Below are positions 8,377 to 16,454 of a stretch of DNA of 64,000 nt, piece by piece. The notes under the pieces are model-generated. The model had not been told where the DNA came from. It did not search any database and worked only from the letters and a program-made list of their open reading frames with translations. Both the position numbers and the translations under genes were made by a program. The DNA comes from Caldanaerovirga acetigignens. Its GTDB lineage: Bacteria; Bacillota; Thermosediminibacteria; Thermosediminibacterales; Thermosediminibacteraceae. Every line of letters begins with the position of its first letter. Within the stretch, counting starts at the first letter, position 1. The DNA lies in NCBI RefSeq assembly GCF_900142995.1, contig NZ_FRCR01000006.1:62001-126000 (forward strand), read 5' to 3'.

Positions 8377-9171
8377 TTAAGAAATGGCTTTTTGTTCCAT
8401 TCTTATCTTATCCGAAATCATTGCTATAAATTCTGAATTCGTGGGTTTCCCTTTATCTTTTTGAACGGTATATCCAAAGAGATTGTTAATGGTTTCTATA
8501 CAACCTCTGTTCCATGCCACTTCAATAGCATGTCTGATAGCTCTTTCAACTCTGCTCGGCGTAGTATTGTACTTTTTTGCTATGGTGGGATAAAGCACCT
8601 TGGTAACGGCACCTAATAGTTCAACATTATTTACCACCATTGCAATAGCATCTCTTAAATAAAAGTAACCTTTTATGTGCGCTGGAATCCCAATTTCATG
8701 TATTATATTGGTTATCTCCATTTCCAAATTAGCATCCTTTCTTTTAAATGTTTGAATATTTGTGGTGCTTTTTATTGAATTTTGCAAAATTCTCCCTGAA
8801 TCATAATCCAGTTCACGTATTCGATCCACCAGAATTTTTAAATCAAACGGTTTTACTACATAATAATCTGCTCCTAAATTTATTGCTCTTTGGGTAATTT
8901 TATCCTGTCCTACTGCAGAGAGAACGATAATTTTTGGTTTTTTGTCAAAATTCGTTAATTTTTCTATTACACCTAATCCATCAAGATTGGGCATGATTAT
9001 ATCAAGAACAACTACATCTGGGCACAACTCCTGAACTTTTTCCAGAACTTCTAGTCCGTTATAAGCCTTGCCAATCACTTCCATATCCTCTTGCGCTGAA
9101 AAAAACTCTTCCAAAAGGTCGCAAAATTCTTTGTTGTCATCTGCCAAAAGTATTTTTTTCTTGTCGCCCAT
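8377..9171 (-). CDS. spo0A: Sporulation master response regulator Spo0A
   Basis: Phosphorelay-controlled transcription factor that commits the cell to sporulation. From ATG 9171 it has 264 residues. The receiver domain shows D11-D12, phosphoacceptor D57 ([13 protein letters not shown]), S85 and K107. A linker leads to the Spo0A DNA-binding domain, with the helix-turn-helix recognised in [21 protein letters not shown]. The ATG is preceded by a GGGGGG ribosome site. A longer reading from TTG 9219 would start inside the predicted promoter, so it is rejected. It lies downstream of spoIVB, as in Bacillus and Clostridia, with its own promoter between. Confidence 0.97.
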   Translation of the reverse strand: MGDKKKILLADDNKEFCDLLEEFFSAQEDMEVIGKAYNGLEVLEKVQELCPDVVVLDIIMPNLDGLGVIEKLTNFDKKPKIIVLSAVGQDKITQRAINLGADYYVVKPFDLKILVDRIRELDYDSGRILQNSIKSTTNIQTFKRKDANLEMEITNIIHEIGIPAHIKGYFYLRDAIAMVVNNVELLGAVTKVLYPTIAKKYNTTPSRVERAIRHAIEVAWNRGCIETINNLFGYTVQKDKGKPTNSEFIAMISDKIRMEQKAIS

Positions 9172-9210
9172 CGTTGTTGACCCCCCTATAAAATTCTCTA
9201 TATTTGATAT

Positions 9211-9237
9211 ATTCGACAATTTATGGTATTATCCTCC
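9211..9237 (-). promoter_or_regulatory. Sigma-H-like promoter overlapping an 0A box upstream of spo0A
   Basis: The minus strand reads GGAGGATAA (9229-9237), 11 bases, then GTCGAAT (9211-9217), which fits the sigma-H pattern RnAGGAwww-N11-12-RnnGAAT. The same bases include ATTGTCGAAT (9211-9220), a good match to the Spo0A box TTTGTCGAA. Transcription would start near 9204, about 33 bases before the spo0A ATG. Autoregulation by Spo0A is inferred from Bacillus. Confidence 0.6.
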
Positions 9238-9256
9238 TGTAATTCCATAAAATGTT

Positions 9257-10567
9257 TTAATATTTATATACTTGTCGTTCGCTTTTCAATTTTGCTATCT
9301 CTTCAATCATCCACTCGGCAAAAACTCCATAACCTCTCGTCGGATCATTTACAAAAACGTGAGTTATTGCTCCAATAAGGTAACCATCCTGAATTATCGG
9401 ACTTCCACTCATTCCTTGTACAATGCCGCCAGTTTTTTCTAATAGACGAGGGTCGGTTATTTTTATTATCATTCCTTTTGTGCTAGGAAACTCTTGTTTT
9501 ATAATCTTTTGAATTTCTATATCAAATTTTTCTATCTTTTCACCATCAATTACAGTTAGAATTTGTGCCTTTCCTTCGTGGGCATAGCTGGAAAGTACCA
9601 CTGGAATTTCACCAAAAAGAGGATTTACTGCAGGCCTATACATTTTTCCAAATATGCCAAAGGAAGTATTAACTAAAATGTTGCCGATAACTTCCTCTTC
9701 TTCAACAAAAACTCCCCTTTTTTCGCCAGGGACGTTTTTCTTGGCTGGGACTACGTTAATGATACTCGCTCTAATAATTTCTCCCTGTCCAACTTCAACC
9801 ACCCTACCAGTGTCTGAATCTGATATGATATGTCCTAAGGCGCCGTAATATCCAGACTCTGGGTCGTAAAACGTAAGGGTACCGACACCAGCAGCAATGT
9901 CCCGCACCCAAAGCCCTATTTGGTAAAATCCCTGATTATTTTTTACTGCAGACAATTTTGTGTTAAAAGTTTTACCGTTCCTTTTTACAGTTAATTCTAC
10001 TATCTTGTCTTCATCTTTATTTATAATCTCAGTTACATCATCAGCAGTATGAATTTTTTGACCGTTAATAAAAATAACGGTATCACCTGCCTGTATTCCC
10101 GCATTTTTGGCAGGATAATGTGTTTTTCCCTGTTCATCAACGACAGAAGCAATTCCTACGACAATTACCCCGTTTGGCCTCAATTTTACTCCTATAGAAT
10201 GTCCTCCTGGTATAACTTTTATTTCAGGTAATACTTCTAATTTCATCTTTTTTACAGGGATAATTCCGAACAATCGAAACTCCAGATCGTACGTTCCTAA
10301 ACGATCAGACCTAATGGAAAGGGGATTTTTTAAGTTTACAGAAATTTTATCCTGTAAATTACTTCCATTAATAGTTAACGAATCCCTTGTTCTTGATAAA
10401 AGTTGGAATTTTAGAGGTATTCTAAGGTCTATAACATGTTCTTTGCCTTCTATTACTTTGACTTTGTCAGGAAACCAGGGAAAACCTGACAATTGGGAGG
10501 AAATTGACAGAAACAAAAGAAGAATTGCTAAAAGAATACCCAATAATTTTCTTTTGTTCACTGCCAC
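9257..10567 (-). CDS. spoIVB: SpoIVB serine peptidase
   Basis: Forespore-secreted S55 protease that signals across the septum to trigger pro-sigma-K processing. About 436 residues: an N-terminal membrane or signal segment (about 8-28), a PDZ domain in the middle (KNAGIQAGDTVIFINGQKI region), and the S55 domain with GALGHIISDSDTG (catalytic His) and GMSGSPIIQDG near residue 389 (catalytic Ser). The GTG at 10567 lies 8 bases after AAGGAG; the GTG at 10576 overlaps that site. sigK, the pathway's output, is also in this window at 35583-36302. Confidence 0.94.
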   Translation of the reverse strand: MAVNKRKLLGILLAILLLFLSISSQLSGFPWFPDKVKVIEGKEHVIDLRIPLKFQLLSRTRDSLTINGSNLQDKISVNLKNPLSIRSDRLGTYDLEFRLFGIIPVKKMKLEVLPEIKVIPGGHSIGVKLRPNGVIVVGIASVVDEQGKTHYPAKNAGIQAGDTVIFINGQKIHTADDVTEIINKDEDKIVELTVKRNGKTFNTKLSAVKNNQGFYQIGLWVRDIAAGVGTLTFYDPESGYYGALGHIISDSDTGRVVEVGQGEIIRASIINVVPAKKNVPGEKRGVFVEEEEVIGNILVNTSFGIFGKMYRPAVNPLFGEIPVVLSSYAHEGKAQILTVIDGEKIEKFDIEIQKIIKQEFPSTKGMIIKITDPRLLEKTGGIVQGMSGSPIIQDGYLIGAITHVFVNDPTRGYGVFAEWMIEEIAKLKSERQVYKY

Positions 10568-10590
10568 AGCTTTCACTCCTTCTGTAAAAA

Positions 10591-10628
10591 ATGAAAAAAC
10601 CGGGCCTGAAAATTAAGATAACCCGGTT
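10591..10628 (-). terminator. Hairpin with T-run between recN and spoIVB (second)
   Basis: AACCGGG (10598-10604) and CCCGGTT (10622-10628) form a stem, and the minus strand continues with TTTTTTCATTTTTT. It is the second of two tandem terminator-like hairpins after recN and lies just before the spoIVB ribosome site, so any spoIVB promoter must lie close to or inside this region. Confidence 0.6.
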
Positions 10629-10654
10629 CGCTTCTTTTAATACTGGAAGAAAAA

Positions 10655-10679
10655 ATAAAAAACCCCAAAAAAGGGGCCT
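10655..10679 (-). terminator. Intrinsic terminator after recN (first)
   Basis: On the minus strand GGCCCC, TTTTTT and GGGG are followed by a TTTTTTATTTTTT run, eight bases beyond the recN stop. The stem is short (GCCCC/GGGGT) but GC-only with a strong T-run. Confidence 0.6.
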
Positions 10680-10686
10680 TGCAATT

Positions 10687-12417
10687 TTAATATTTTCTTT
10701 TTATTTTCTCGGCCAATTCAAGCATTTCTTTTGCATGTGCAATCGTCTTGTCAGTAATTTCAGTTCCGCCTAACATCCTAGAAATTTCCTTTATTCTCTC
10801 TTCGCCTTTTATTTCCTTAACCGTTGTAAATGTTCTATCATTATTAGATATTTTGTTTATACAAAAATGCGCATCCCCCAGACTGGCTATTTGAGGTGAA
10901 TGGGTGACGCAGAGTACCTGATGGTTACGCGATATTTTAAATAATTTTTCTCCTACTATTTGGGACATCCTTCCGCCAATACCCACATCTATTTCATCGA
11001 AAATCAAACAAGGAATGTTGTCTATCTGAGCAAGTATGCTTTTTAAAGCCAGCAAAATGCGTGAAGCTTCACCGCCGGATACTATTTTAGCAAGAGGTTT
11101 TAATGGCTCTCCCGGATTTGTGGAAATCAAAAATTCCACCGTATCCAATCCTTTCTCGCCTATTTTGACGGTTTTATTTTTTACCTTTACTCCTTCTTCC
11201 GATTCTATCCAATTTATGTCGACCGAAAATTTTACATCCTTCATTCCTAGATCTTTCAATTCTCTTGAAATATTTTTCTCAAATATTGAGGCGATAGTTT
11301 TTCTTAATTTGTGCAGTTCCAAAGCACTCTTTATATAATCTTGCTTGAGTATTTCTAGGGAATTTTCCAACTTTATTATCTCTTCATCTATATTCAATGC
11401 TTCCTCCAATTTAGAAGCAGCTTGTTCTTTATATTTGATCAATTCGTCGATGCTTTTGTTGTACTTGTTCCTTAGTCTGTTCAAAAAGGAAATCCTTGCT
11501 TGTATTTCGTCTAGCTTCCCCGGTTCAAAATCTATAGTTTTTATATGGTCCCTTAAGTCAGAAACCACATCTTCTAACTCGTATAAAATATTTCTTAGGC
11601 TATCCAAATCCTTTTTTATAGGCGAAAAGTAAGCAACAACTTCATCCAATGCATTGACTACTTTTGCCACATTGTCAACAACAGCAGGGCTATTTTCATC
11701 TCCTTCATAAAGGGTTAAAAGACTGAAATTGAGAGACCTTAAAATTTTGTCATAATGCTCTAAAATTTCTAGTTCTCTTTCCAATACTAAATCTTCTCCA
11801 GGTTTCAATTGCGCCATTTCAAGCTCATCAACTTCTAATTTTAATTGTTCTTTATATTTTAAAAATTCTTCTTGCGCCTTTACGAAGCTTCTAAGCTTAT
11901 TTTCTGTATCAATAATTTTTTTATATAAACTCCGAACTTCCTCTTTTTTTTCTTGTAATTCTTTTCCACCCAAAAGGTCTAGCATTTCTAAATGCTTTTC
12001 CGGATTTAAGAGAGATTGGTGCTGGTGCTGACCGTGAATATCTACCAAATTCTTACCTAAGGCTTTTAAAGTCGAAACAGGTACACTAATCCCGTTTATT
12101 CGGCAGTAATTTTTACCTTGTTGGTTAATTTTGCGCGAAATTATTAAAAGATTATCTTCTTGTTCAATGCCCATTTCCGTCAATATGTTGTAAATTGTTG
12201 GATTATTGTATTCAAATACAGCTTCTATTACCGAAAATTCTTTGCCTGATCTTATATATTCACTGGATGCCCTTTCTCCAAGAATCATTCCTATCGCATC
12301 GATTATAATAGATTTACCTGCACCTGTTTCTCCAGTTAAAACATTTAATCCTTCTTTGAATTCTATTTCCACATCGTCGATCAACGCAAAATCTTTTACA
12401 ATCAATTTAAGAAGCAT
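10687..12417 (-). CDS. recN: DNA repair protein RecN
   Basis: SMC-like ATPase that acts early in double-strand break repair. The 576 residues have an N-terminal Walker A (GETGAGKS, about 30-37), a long central coiled coil (about 150-370), the ABC signature VSGGEASRI and Walker B LIFDEIDVGIGG near the C-terminus. Length is normal for the family. The ATG at 12417 follows GGAGG. It lies directly downstream of argR (15-base gap), the same order as in Bacillus. Confidence 0.96.
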   Translation of the reverse strand: MLLKLIVKDFALIDDVEIEFKEGLNVLTGETGAGKSIIIDAIGMILGERASSEYIRSGKEFSVIEAVFEYNNPTIYNILTEMGIEQEDNLLIISRKINQQGKNYCRINGISVPVSTLKALGKNLVDIHGQHQHQSLLNPEKHLEMLDLLGGKELQEKKEEVRSLYKKIIDTENKLRSFVKAQEEFLKYKEQLKLEVDELEMAQLKPGEDLVLERELEILEHYDKILRSLNFSLLTLYEGDENSPAVVDNVAKVVNALDEVVAYFSPIKKDLDSLRNILYELEDVVSDLRDHIKTIDFEPGKLDEIQARISFLNRLRNKYNKSIDELIKYKEQAASKLEEALNIDEEIIKLENSLEILKQDYIKSALELHKLRKTIASIFEKNISRELKDLGMKDVKFSVDINWIESEEGVKVKNKTVKIGEKGLDTVEFLISTNPGEPLKPLAKIVSGGEASRILLALKSILAQIDNIPCLIFDEIDVGIGGRMSQIVGEKLFKISRNHQVLCVTHSPQIASLGDAHFCINKISNNDRTFTTVKEIKGEERIKEISRMLGGTEITDKTIAHAKEMLELAEKIKRKY

Positions 12418-12432
12418 AATATGCCTCCTAGA

Positions 12433-12879
12433 TCATTTTATAAGACTTTCAAGTTTTTCTATTATACTTTTTACTGCATTTTTGGAACGTGCCACGACTA
12501 ATATTGTATCATCACCAGCAACCGTCCCTACGATTTCTTCCCAATTTAAACCATCTATAGCCGCAGCAGCTGCTTGAGCAGTCCCTGACAGGGTTTTCAC
12601 TACAACAATATTTTCCGATGAATCAATTTTTACAATAGATTCTTTAAACATCCTCACAAGCTTTTCCGAAACAACAACAGTTTTATCTGGTTCCGAATAA
12701 CAGTAGCGGTTATTGTCTCTTAAAACTTTGACTAGCCTTAATTCTTTTATATCTCGAGATACAGTAGCCTGTGTTACATTAAAGCCGCATTTTCTCAGTT
12801 CTTCTGCAAGTTCTTCCTGGGTTTCAATTGGCTTTTCTCTTATAATCTCTCTTATCTTTATATGTCTTTTAGCTTTCAA
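12433..12879 (-). CDS. argR: Arginine repressor ArgR
   Basis: Hexameric arginine-responsive regulator of arginine biosynthesis and catabolism genes. The winged-helix N-terminus has ETQEELAEELRKCGF and VTQATVSRDIKELRLVKV; the C-terminal oligomerisation and arginine-binding part includes GTAQAAAAAIDGL and GTVAGDDTILVV. A TTG at 12879, with GGAGG seven bases upstream, gives 148 residues and a start (MKAKRHIKIREII) that matches the family; the ATG at 12894 sits inside that ribosome site. No arginine genes are nearby, as is usual for the argR-recN pair. Confidence 0.95.
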   Translation of the reverse strand: MKAKRHIKIREIIREKPIETQEELAEELRKCGFNVTQATVSRDIKELRLVKVLRDNNRYCYSEPDKTVVVSEKLVRMFKESIVKIDSSENIVVVKTLSGTAQAAAAAIDGLNWEEIVGTVAGDDTILVVARSKNAVKSIIEKLESLIK

Positions 12880-12893
12880 ACGGCACACCTCCA

Positions 12894-13745
12894 TTATTGC
12901 TCTCTAAGTTTTTTTCTTAAAACATCGTAAAAGCTCCTATTTTTAATACGTACAAGTTTGGTGTAATGTTTTGATTTTTTCACTACTACTTTATCATAGG
13001 GCTGCAAGCGATATCCCAATTGTCCGTCTACCGTAAGCATTATTTCCTGGTGTTCTGCAACTACCTGAATGGTAATAGAATCATGGGGGGAAATTATCAT
13101 AGAACGGTTTTGAAGGGTATGAGGACATATTGGAGTCAGAATTAGAACTTCTACATTGGGAGCAACTAAAGGTCCACCTGCAGAAAGCGAATAAGCAGTC
13201 GAACCTGTAGGAGTGGCAATTATGAGCCCATCGGCATTAAACGTATCTACATAAGCATCATTAACAGATGTTTTAAGTCTTATAAGTCTAGCAAAAGGAC
13301 CTTTTGTGACTACAACATCATTTAAAGCTAAAAAATTTTTTACGAATTTTTCTTCTCTGAAAACTTTCGATTCAACCATCATTCTTCTATCTATGTAGAA
13401 CTTTCCCCTTTTTAGCAGTTCTAAGTCGCTAAATAAATCAGACACTTCTACTTCGGTAAGGAAGCCTAAATGGCCCAGATTTATTCCCAGAACAGGGATT
13501 TCATAAGGAGCTAGCTTGCGCGCTACATTTAGCAAAGTACCATCTCCACCGAGAGTTATAGCAAGGTCGATATTTTTCGCCAGTTCTTCTAAATTATTAT
13601 ATTCTACGGGAAGACCAAGCTTATTCACGATAGAAGATTCTGTAAATACTTCATAGTTATTTTCTTTTAACCATCGTATAAGAGATGTCGCTACGTTTAA
13701 TGCATTATTTTTAGAAAGATTCAGGAAAAGGCCAACCCTATGCAA
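12894..13745 (-). CDS. nadK: NAD kinase
   Basis: Phosphorylates NAD to NADP. The GGDGTLLNVAR motif (near residue 70) and GSTAYSLSAGGPLV mark the ATP-NAD kinase family, and about 283 residues is normal. A TTG at 13745 is placed six bases after GAGGTG; the GTG at 13754 lies inside that site. The gene sits between a membrane nuclease-like gene and argR, in an unbroken co-directional run from tlyA. Confidence 0.94.
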   Translation of the reverse strand: MHRVGLFLNLSKNNALNVATSLIRWLKENNYEVFTESSIVNKLGLPVEYNNLEELAKNIDLAITLGGDGTLLNVARKLAPYEIPVLGINLGHLGFLTEVEVSDLFSDLELLKRGKFYIDRRMMVESKVFREEKFVKNFLALNDVVVTKGPFARLIRLKTSVNDAYVDTFNADGLIIATPTGSTAYSLSAGGPLVAPNVEVLILTPICPHTLQNRSMIISPHDSITIQVVAEHQEIMLTVDGQLGYRLQPYDKVVVKKSKHYTKLVRIKNRSFYDVLRKKLREQ

Positions 13746-13746
13746 T

Positions 13747-14268
13747 TTATTCACCTCTAGTCAAAAAACCGAGTAAAAAACCGACAAAAAAAATTCCCAA
13801 AACATAAAAAATATAACGTAATTTATCGTAATCTTTCTTTAGAAAGGAATACTCTATAGTTTTTATCTTTTGCTGCTCCATATCAACCAATAAAATACCT
13901 GCAGGCTTATACACAAGGTAATACTCAAGAAGTTGCCTCCTCGTAGCCGGTATATCCGCTGAAGGGGAAGTTTTCCCGGATTTTACTTCTGCTACATAAA
14001 CTTTTCCGCCTTTTTTTACTATGACATCAGCTCTCACTTTAATTTCTTTAGGTCTTCCGTTTATAAAAATAAAGTATGACGCACCCTTTTGTACATCTAA
14101 TATATCAAAACCGTATTTTTTTAGCAAATCTATTGCTTTTTTCTCATAAATTCGGGCTTTTTCCCTCCGGTGTCTTAAAATTATTCTTTTATGAAATCTT
14201 AAACTCCATATTCCTAGGAAACCACCTACAATAATTAACAATATACTGACATACCATTTCATATTCAT
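13747..14268 (-). CDS. Membrane protein with PD-(D/E)XK nuclease-like cytoplasmic domain
   Basis: I do not recognise a named family. The 173 residues begin with a membrane helix (about 6-22), then a very basic stretch (HKRIILRHRREKAR), an alpha-beta domain, and a second membrane helix (about 152-170). The domain shows E43, D81 (VRADVIVKKGGKV), E94 and K96 (YVAEVKSGK) and a following TRRQLLEYY helix: a D-x12-E-x-K pattern as in Holliday-junction-resolvase-like and restriction-like nucleases. Nuclease activity is an inference from this pattern. Both ends being hydrophobic would hold the domain at the inner face of the membrane. It lies between tlyA and nadK. Confidence 0.6.
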   Translation of the reverse strand: MNMKWYVSILLIIVGGFLGIWSLRFHKRIILRHRREKARIYEKKAIDLLKKYGFDILDVQKGASYFIFINGRPKEIKVRADVIVKKGGKVYVAEVKSGKTSPSADIPATRRQLLEYYLVYKPAGILLVDMEQQKIKTIEYSFLKKDYDKLRYIFYVLGIFFVGFLLGFLTRGE

Positions 14269-14298
14269 ATATAAACATAACCTCTTTAAACTTTCTCT

Positions 14299-15093
14299 TT
14301 AATTTAGCACTTTATGTGCTTCTTCGACGACTTTTTCTATCTCTATTCCAGAAACATTATTCGGAATTTTTTTAAACCACGATAAAAATTCAATATTCCC
14401 CTTGGGTCCCTTTATCGGTGAAAAAGTCAATCCGTGACAATATAATCCAATCGAATTTGCCGATTCTATTACCTGGGTAATCGCCTTTTCGTGCAACTTT
14501 TTATCTCGAACGATGCCGTTTTTAACTTCCTTCCTTCCCACTTCAAACTGTGGCTTTATAAGTGCTATAAAGTCTCCTTCTTCCTTCAGTAGTTTAAAAA
14601 GAGGCTCAAATACTTTTGATAAAGATATAAATGAAAGATCGGCCGTAATTATATCGACAAGTTCGCCTATATCTTCAAAACAAAGGAAACGCACATTTTT
14701 CCGTTCGATGTTTATTACCCTCGGGTTGTTTCTAAGAGAAAGGTCCAATTGCCCGTATCCTACGTCAACTGCATAAACTTTAGAGGCTCCCTCTTTTAAA
14801 AGGCAGTCTGTAAATCCACCGGTCGATGCCCCCGCATCCAATGCGACTTTATTTTTAACGATAACCGAAAAAACGCTCAAAGCTTTTTTTAATTTTAATC
14901 CACCTCTACTTACAAACGGCAAAGACTTTTCCCTAATTTGTATTTCCGCGTTTATATCAACGAGAGTTCCGGGCTTGTCTACCCTGATATTGTTTACAAA
15001 TACGTTCCCCATCATAATTTCGGATTTTGCTCTTTCCCTGCTCGGAAAGAAACCCCTTTTTACCAAAAATACATCTAGCCTTTGTTTTGGCAA
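14299..15093 (-). CDS. tlyA: TlyA family rRNA 2'-O-methyltransferase
   Basis: Predicted S-adenosylmethionine-dependent methyltransferase acting on rRNA cytidines in the TlyA family. An S4 RNA-binding domain (about 1-60, RLDVFLVKRGFFPSRERAKS) is followed by a FtsJ-like domain with ALDAGASTGGFTDCLL (SAM site), YAVDVGYGQLD, ITADLSFIS and ALIKPQFEVG. 264 residues is typical. A TTG at 15093 lies after GAGGTGAAAA. In Bacillus this gene follows dxs; here it follows oapA and no dxs is seen. Confidence 0.92.
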   Translation of the reverse strand: MPKQRLDVFLVKRGFFPSRERAKSEIMMGNVFVNNIRVDKPGTLVDINAEIQIREKSLPFVSRGGLKLKKALSVFSVIVKNKVALDAGASTGGFTDCLLKEGASKVYAVDVGYGQLDLSLRNNPRVINIERKNVRFLCFEDIGELVDIITADLSFISLSKVFEPLFKLLKEEGDFIALIKPQFEVGRKEVKNGIVRDKKLHEKAITQVIESANSIGLYCHGLTFSPIKGPKGNIEFLSWFKKIPNNVSGIEIEKVVEEAHKVLN

Positions 15094-15113
15094 TTCTTTT
15101 TCACCTCAAGTCA

Positions 15114-15728
15114 TTACTTACCTGATTTTTGGGGAAACAATTCAATTCCGAAACGTTTTTTTAAAAAATGGAAAATATACGCGACCTTATAGACTATTTC
15201 CTTGGATTTTTTTATAGCTAAACTTTTACCTAAAGCCTTTCCACCTACTGTAATTGTTGAAATCGTTCCAGCGATTAAAGTGCTTATTATAATTTCCGGC
15301 ACGTCATTTTTACCGTTAATTATCTTCGCTACTATTGAAGCGCCTGCTGCACCGCTTATTATCCCTGAGATATCGCCAATGACATCATTACAAAAATTTG
15401 ACACTATATCAGCATTTCTAATAAGCCGTACTCCCTCTTTCCCCCCAGGAATTTTATGAGCTGCCATTGCATGAAAAGGTGTCTCCTCTGCAGAAGTAAC
15501 CGCAATTCCTATGATATCAAATATTATCCCTATGAACACTATGCAGGACAAAATAAAAAATGATAAGATTAAATTCAACTTATCCATTAATGTCTCCGAA
15601 ATAAAGCTAAAAAAAACGGAAAGCCCAAAAGTTAATACCAATACTTTATAAATCCATCTAGCTTTTGGTCCTCCGTTGTTTTTTTTGCACGTGATTTTTT
15701 TATTATTGTTTTTACTTAAATTACTCAA
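15114..15728 (-). CDS. oapA: OLE-associated protein A (OapA), membrane partner of OLE RNA
   Basis: A 204-residue protein with a basic N-terminal tail (NNNKKITCKKNNGGPKAR), at least three or four hydrophobic segments (about 28-44, 52-75, 118-136, 146-165) and a D115-x3-D119 motif (DVIGD), a feature reported for OapA. It starts at TTG 15728 with GGGGTGAG just ahead; that site abuts the 3' end of the OLE RNA, so RNA and protein are made from one transcript. In OLE-bearing bacteria OapA binds the RNA and brings it to the membrane, and the complex is tied to Mg2+ and alcohol tolerance. The assignment rests on position, topology and DxxxD; I could not align it. Confidence 0.85.
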   Translation of the reverse strand: MSNLSKNNNKKITCKKNNGGPKARWIYKVLVLTFGLSVFFSFISETLMDKLNLILSFFILSCIVFIGIIFDIIGIAVTSAEETPFHAMAAHKIPGGKEGVRLIRNADIVSNFCNDVIGDISGIISGAAGASIVAKIINGKNDVPEIIISTLIAGTISTITVGGKALGKSLAIKKSKEIVYKVAYIFHFLKKRFGIELFPQKSGK

Positions 15729-15744
15729 AAAAACTCACCCCAAA

Positions 15745-16374
15745 CGAGGTGGAACAGGAGGTAGTGAACTGAGTAAATTTTGCGGCTTAGGTCCAGCAGG
15801 ATTTCCCAGAGAAGCACCTCCCGTCGCCGGAAAAGGCGGTTCCCCTTTACGCCTCTCTCTGCCTTGTCGCCAAAGGCAGGGCTGGATTGCCACTTAGTCC
15901 GCACTGCAATCCTCAGTCCACTTCCTTTTGGAACAGTCTAGGAGTTTTCCTCACCGAAATCCACCTTCTCCTAGCCTCTTTTGCAGTAAGGGTTTCAAAG
16001 GTAATTAAGCCGCATTTAAATGGCCAGTTTAAATGCGTTTTCCCTTTTTCCACCCTTCCCGCTCAAGGCAGGCTACACTGCACCCAACACGGTTTGTATC
16101 GGATGCAGGTTCACGCCCTAAGCCGTAACAGGAGGCTTTTAGCCTTCCATCACGCACTTAGGTCTCCACGGGAGTAGGGTCAAACGCCCGCATGCCTTTG
16201 CAGGTTGCCCCACTCCCTTACTCCCTGCACCAACCCCCGACTGGGCGTCGAAAGCCAGCACAAGGAACTTCATCGATGTGCCCTCGACGGATTTTTAGCC
16301 CCGTCTTCAGAGAAGAAGATTTCGACTAGAATACTGCACCACCTGTTCCACCTTAATTCCGAAATGTACTACTG
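15745..16374 (-). ncRNA. ole: OLE RNA (ornate large extremophilic RNA)
   Basis: A gene-free, strikingly GC-rich block of about 610-630 bases in an AT-rich genome, just upstream of oapA and downstream of ispA. Its ends are complementary: minus-strand GGTGGAACAGG (16342-16352) pairs perfectly with CCTGTTCCACC (15748-15758), closing the RNA. Inside are many further helices, for example GCATTTAAA against TTTAAATGC near 16013-16039. Size, terminal stem, neighbouring membrane-protein gene and setting among ispA, xseA, nusB and tlyA all fit the OLE class, one of the largest structured bacterial RNAs. The 5' end near 16374 is set by the predicted promoter; the 3' end is approximate. Confidence 0.92.
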
Positions 16375-16380
16375 AAGTAT

Positions 16381-16410
16381 ATTATAACAAAAATAATTCC
16401 TTAACTTCAA
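16381..16410 (-). promoter_or_regulatory. Predicted sigma-A promoter of OLE RNA-oapA
   Basis: Minus strand TTGAAG (16405-16410), 18 bases, TATAAT (16381-16386), giving a start near 16374, about 20 bases before the closing stem of the OLE RNA. A perfect -10 box in the short gap behind ispA suggests that the RNA can be made independently of ispA. Confidence 0.6.
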
Positions 16411-16454
16411 ATCGCACTTTGTTTCTTAGTGTCTAGCTAAAATCAATTAAATAA

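Noticed and set aside
15676..16177. Plus-strand open reading frames across the OLE block
   Set aside because: They lie inside a GC-rich structured RNA on the other strand, have no ribosome sites, and their translations match nothing known.
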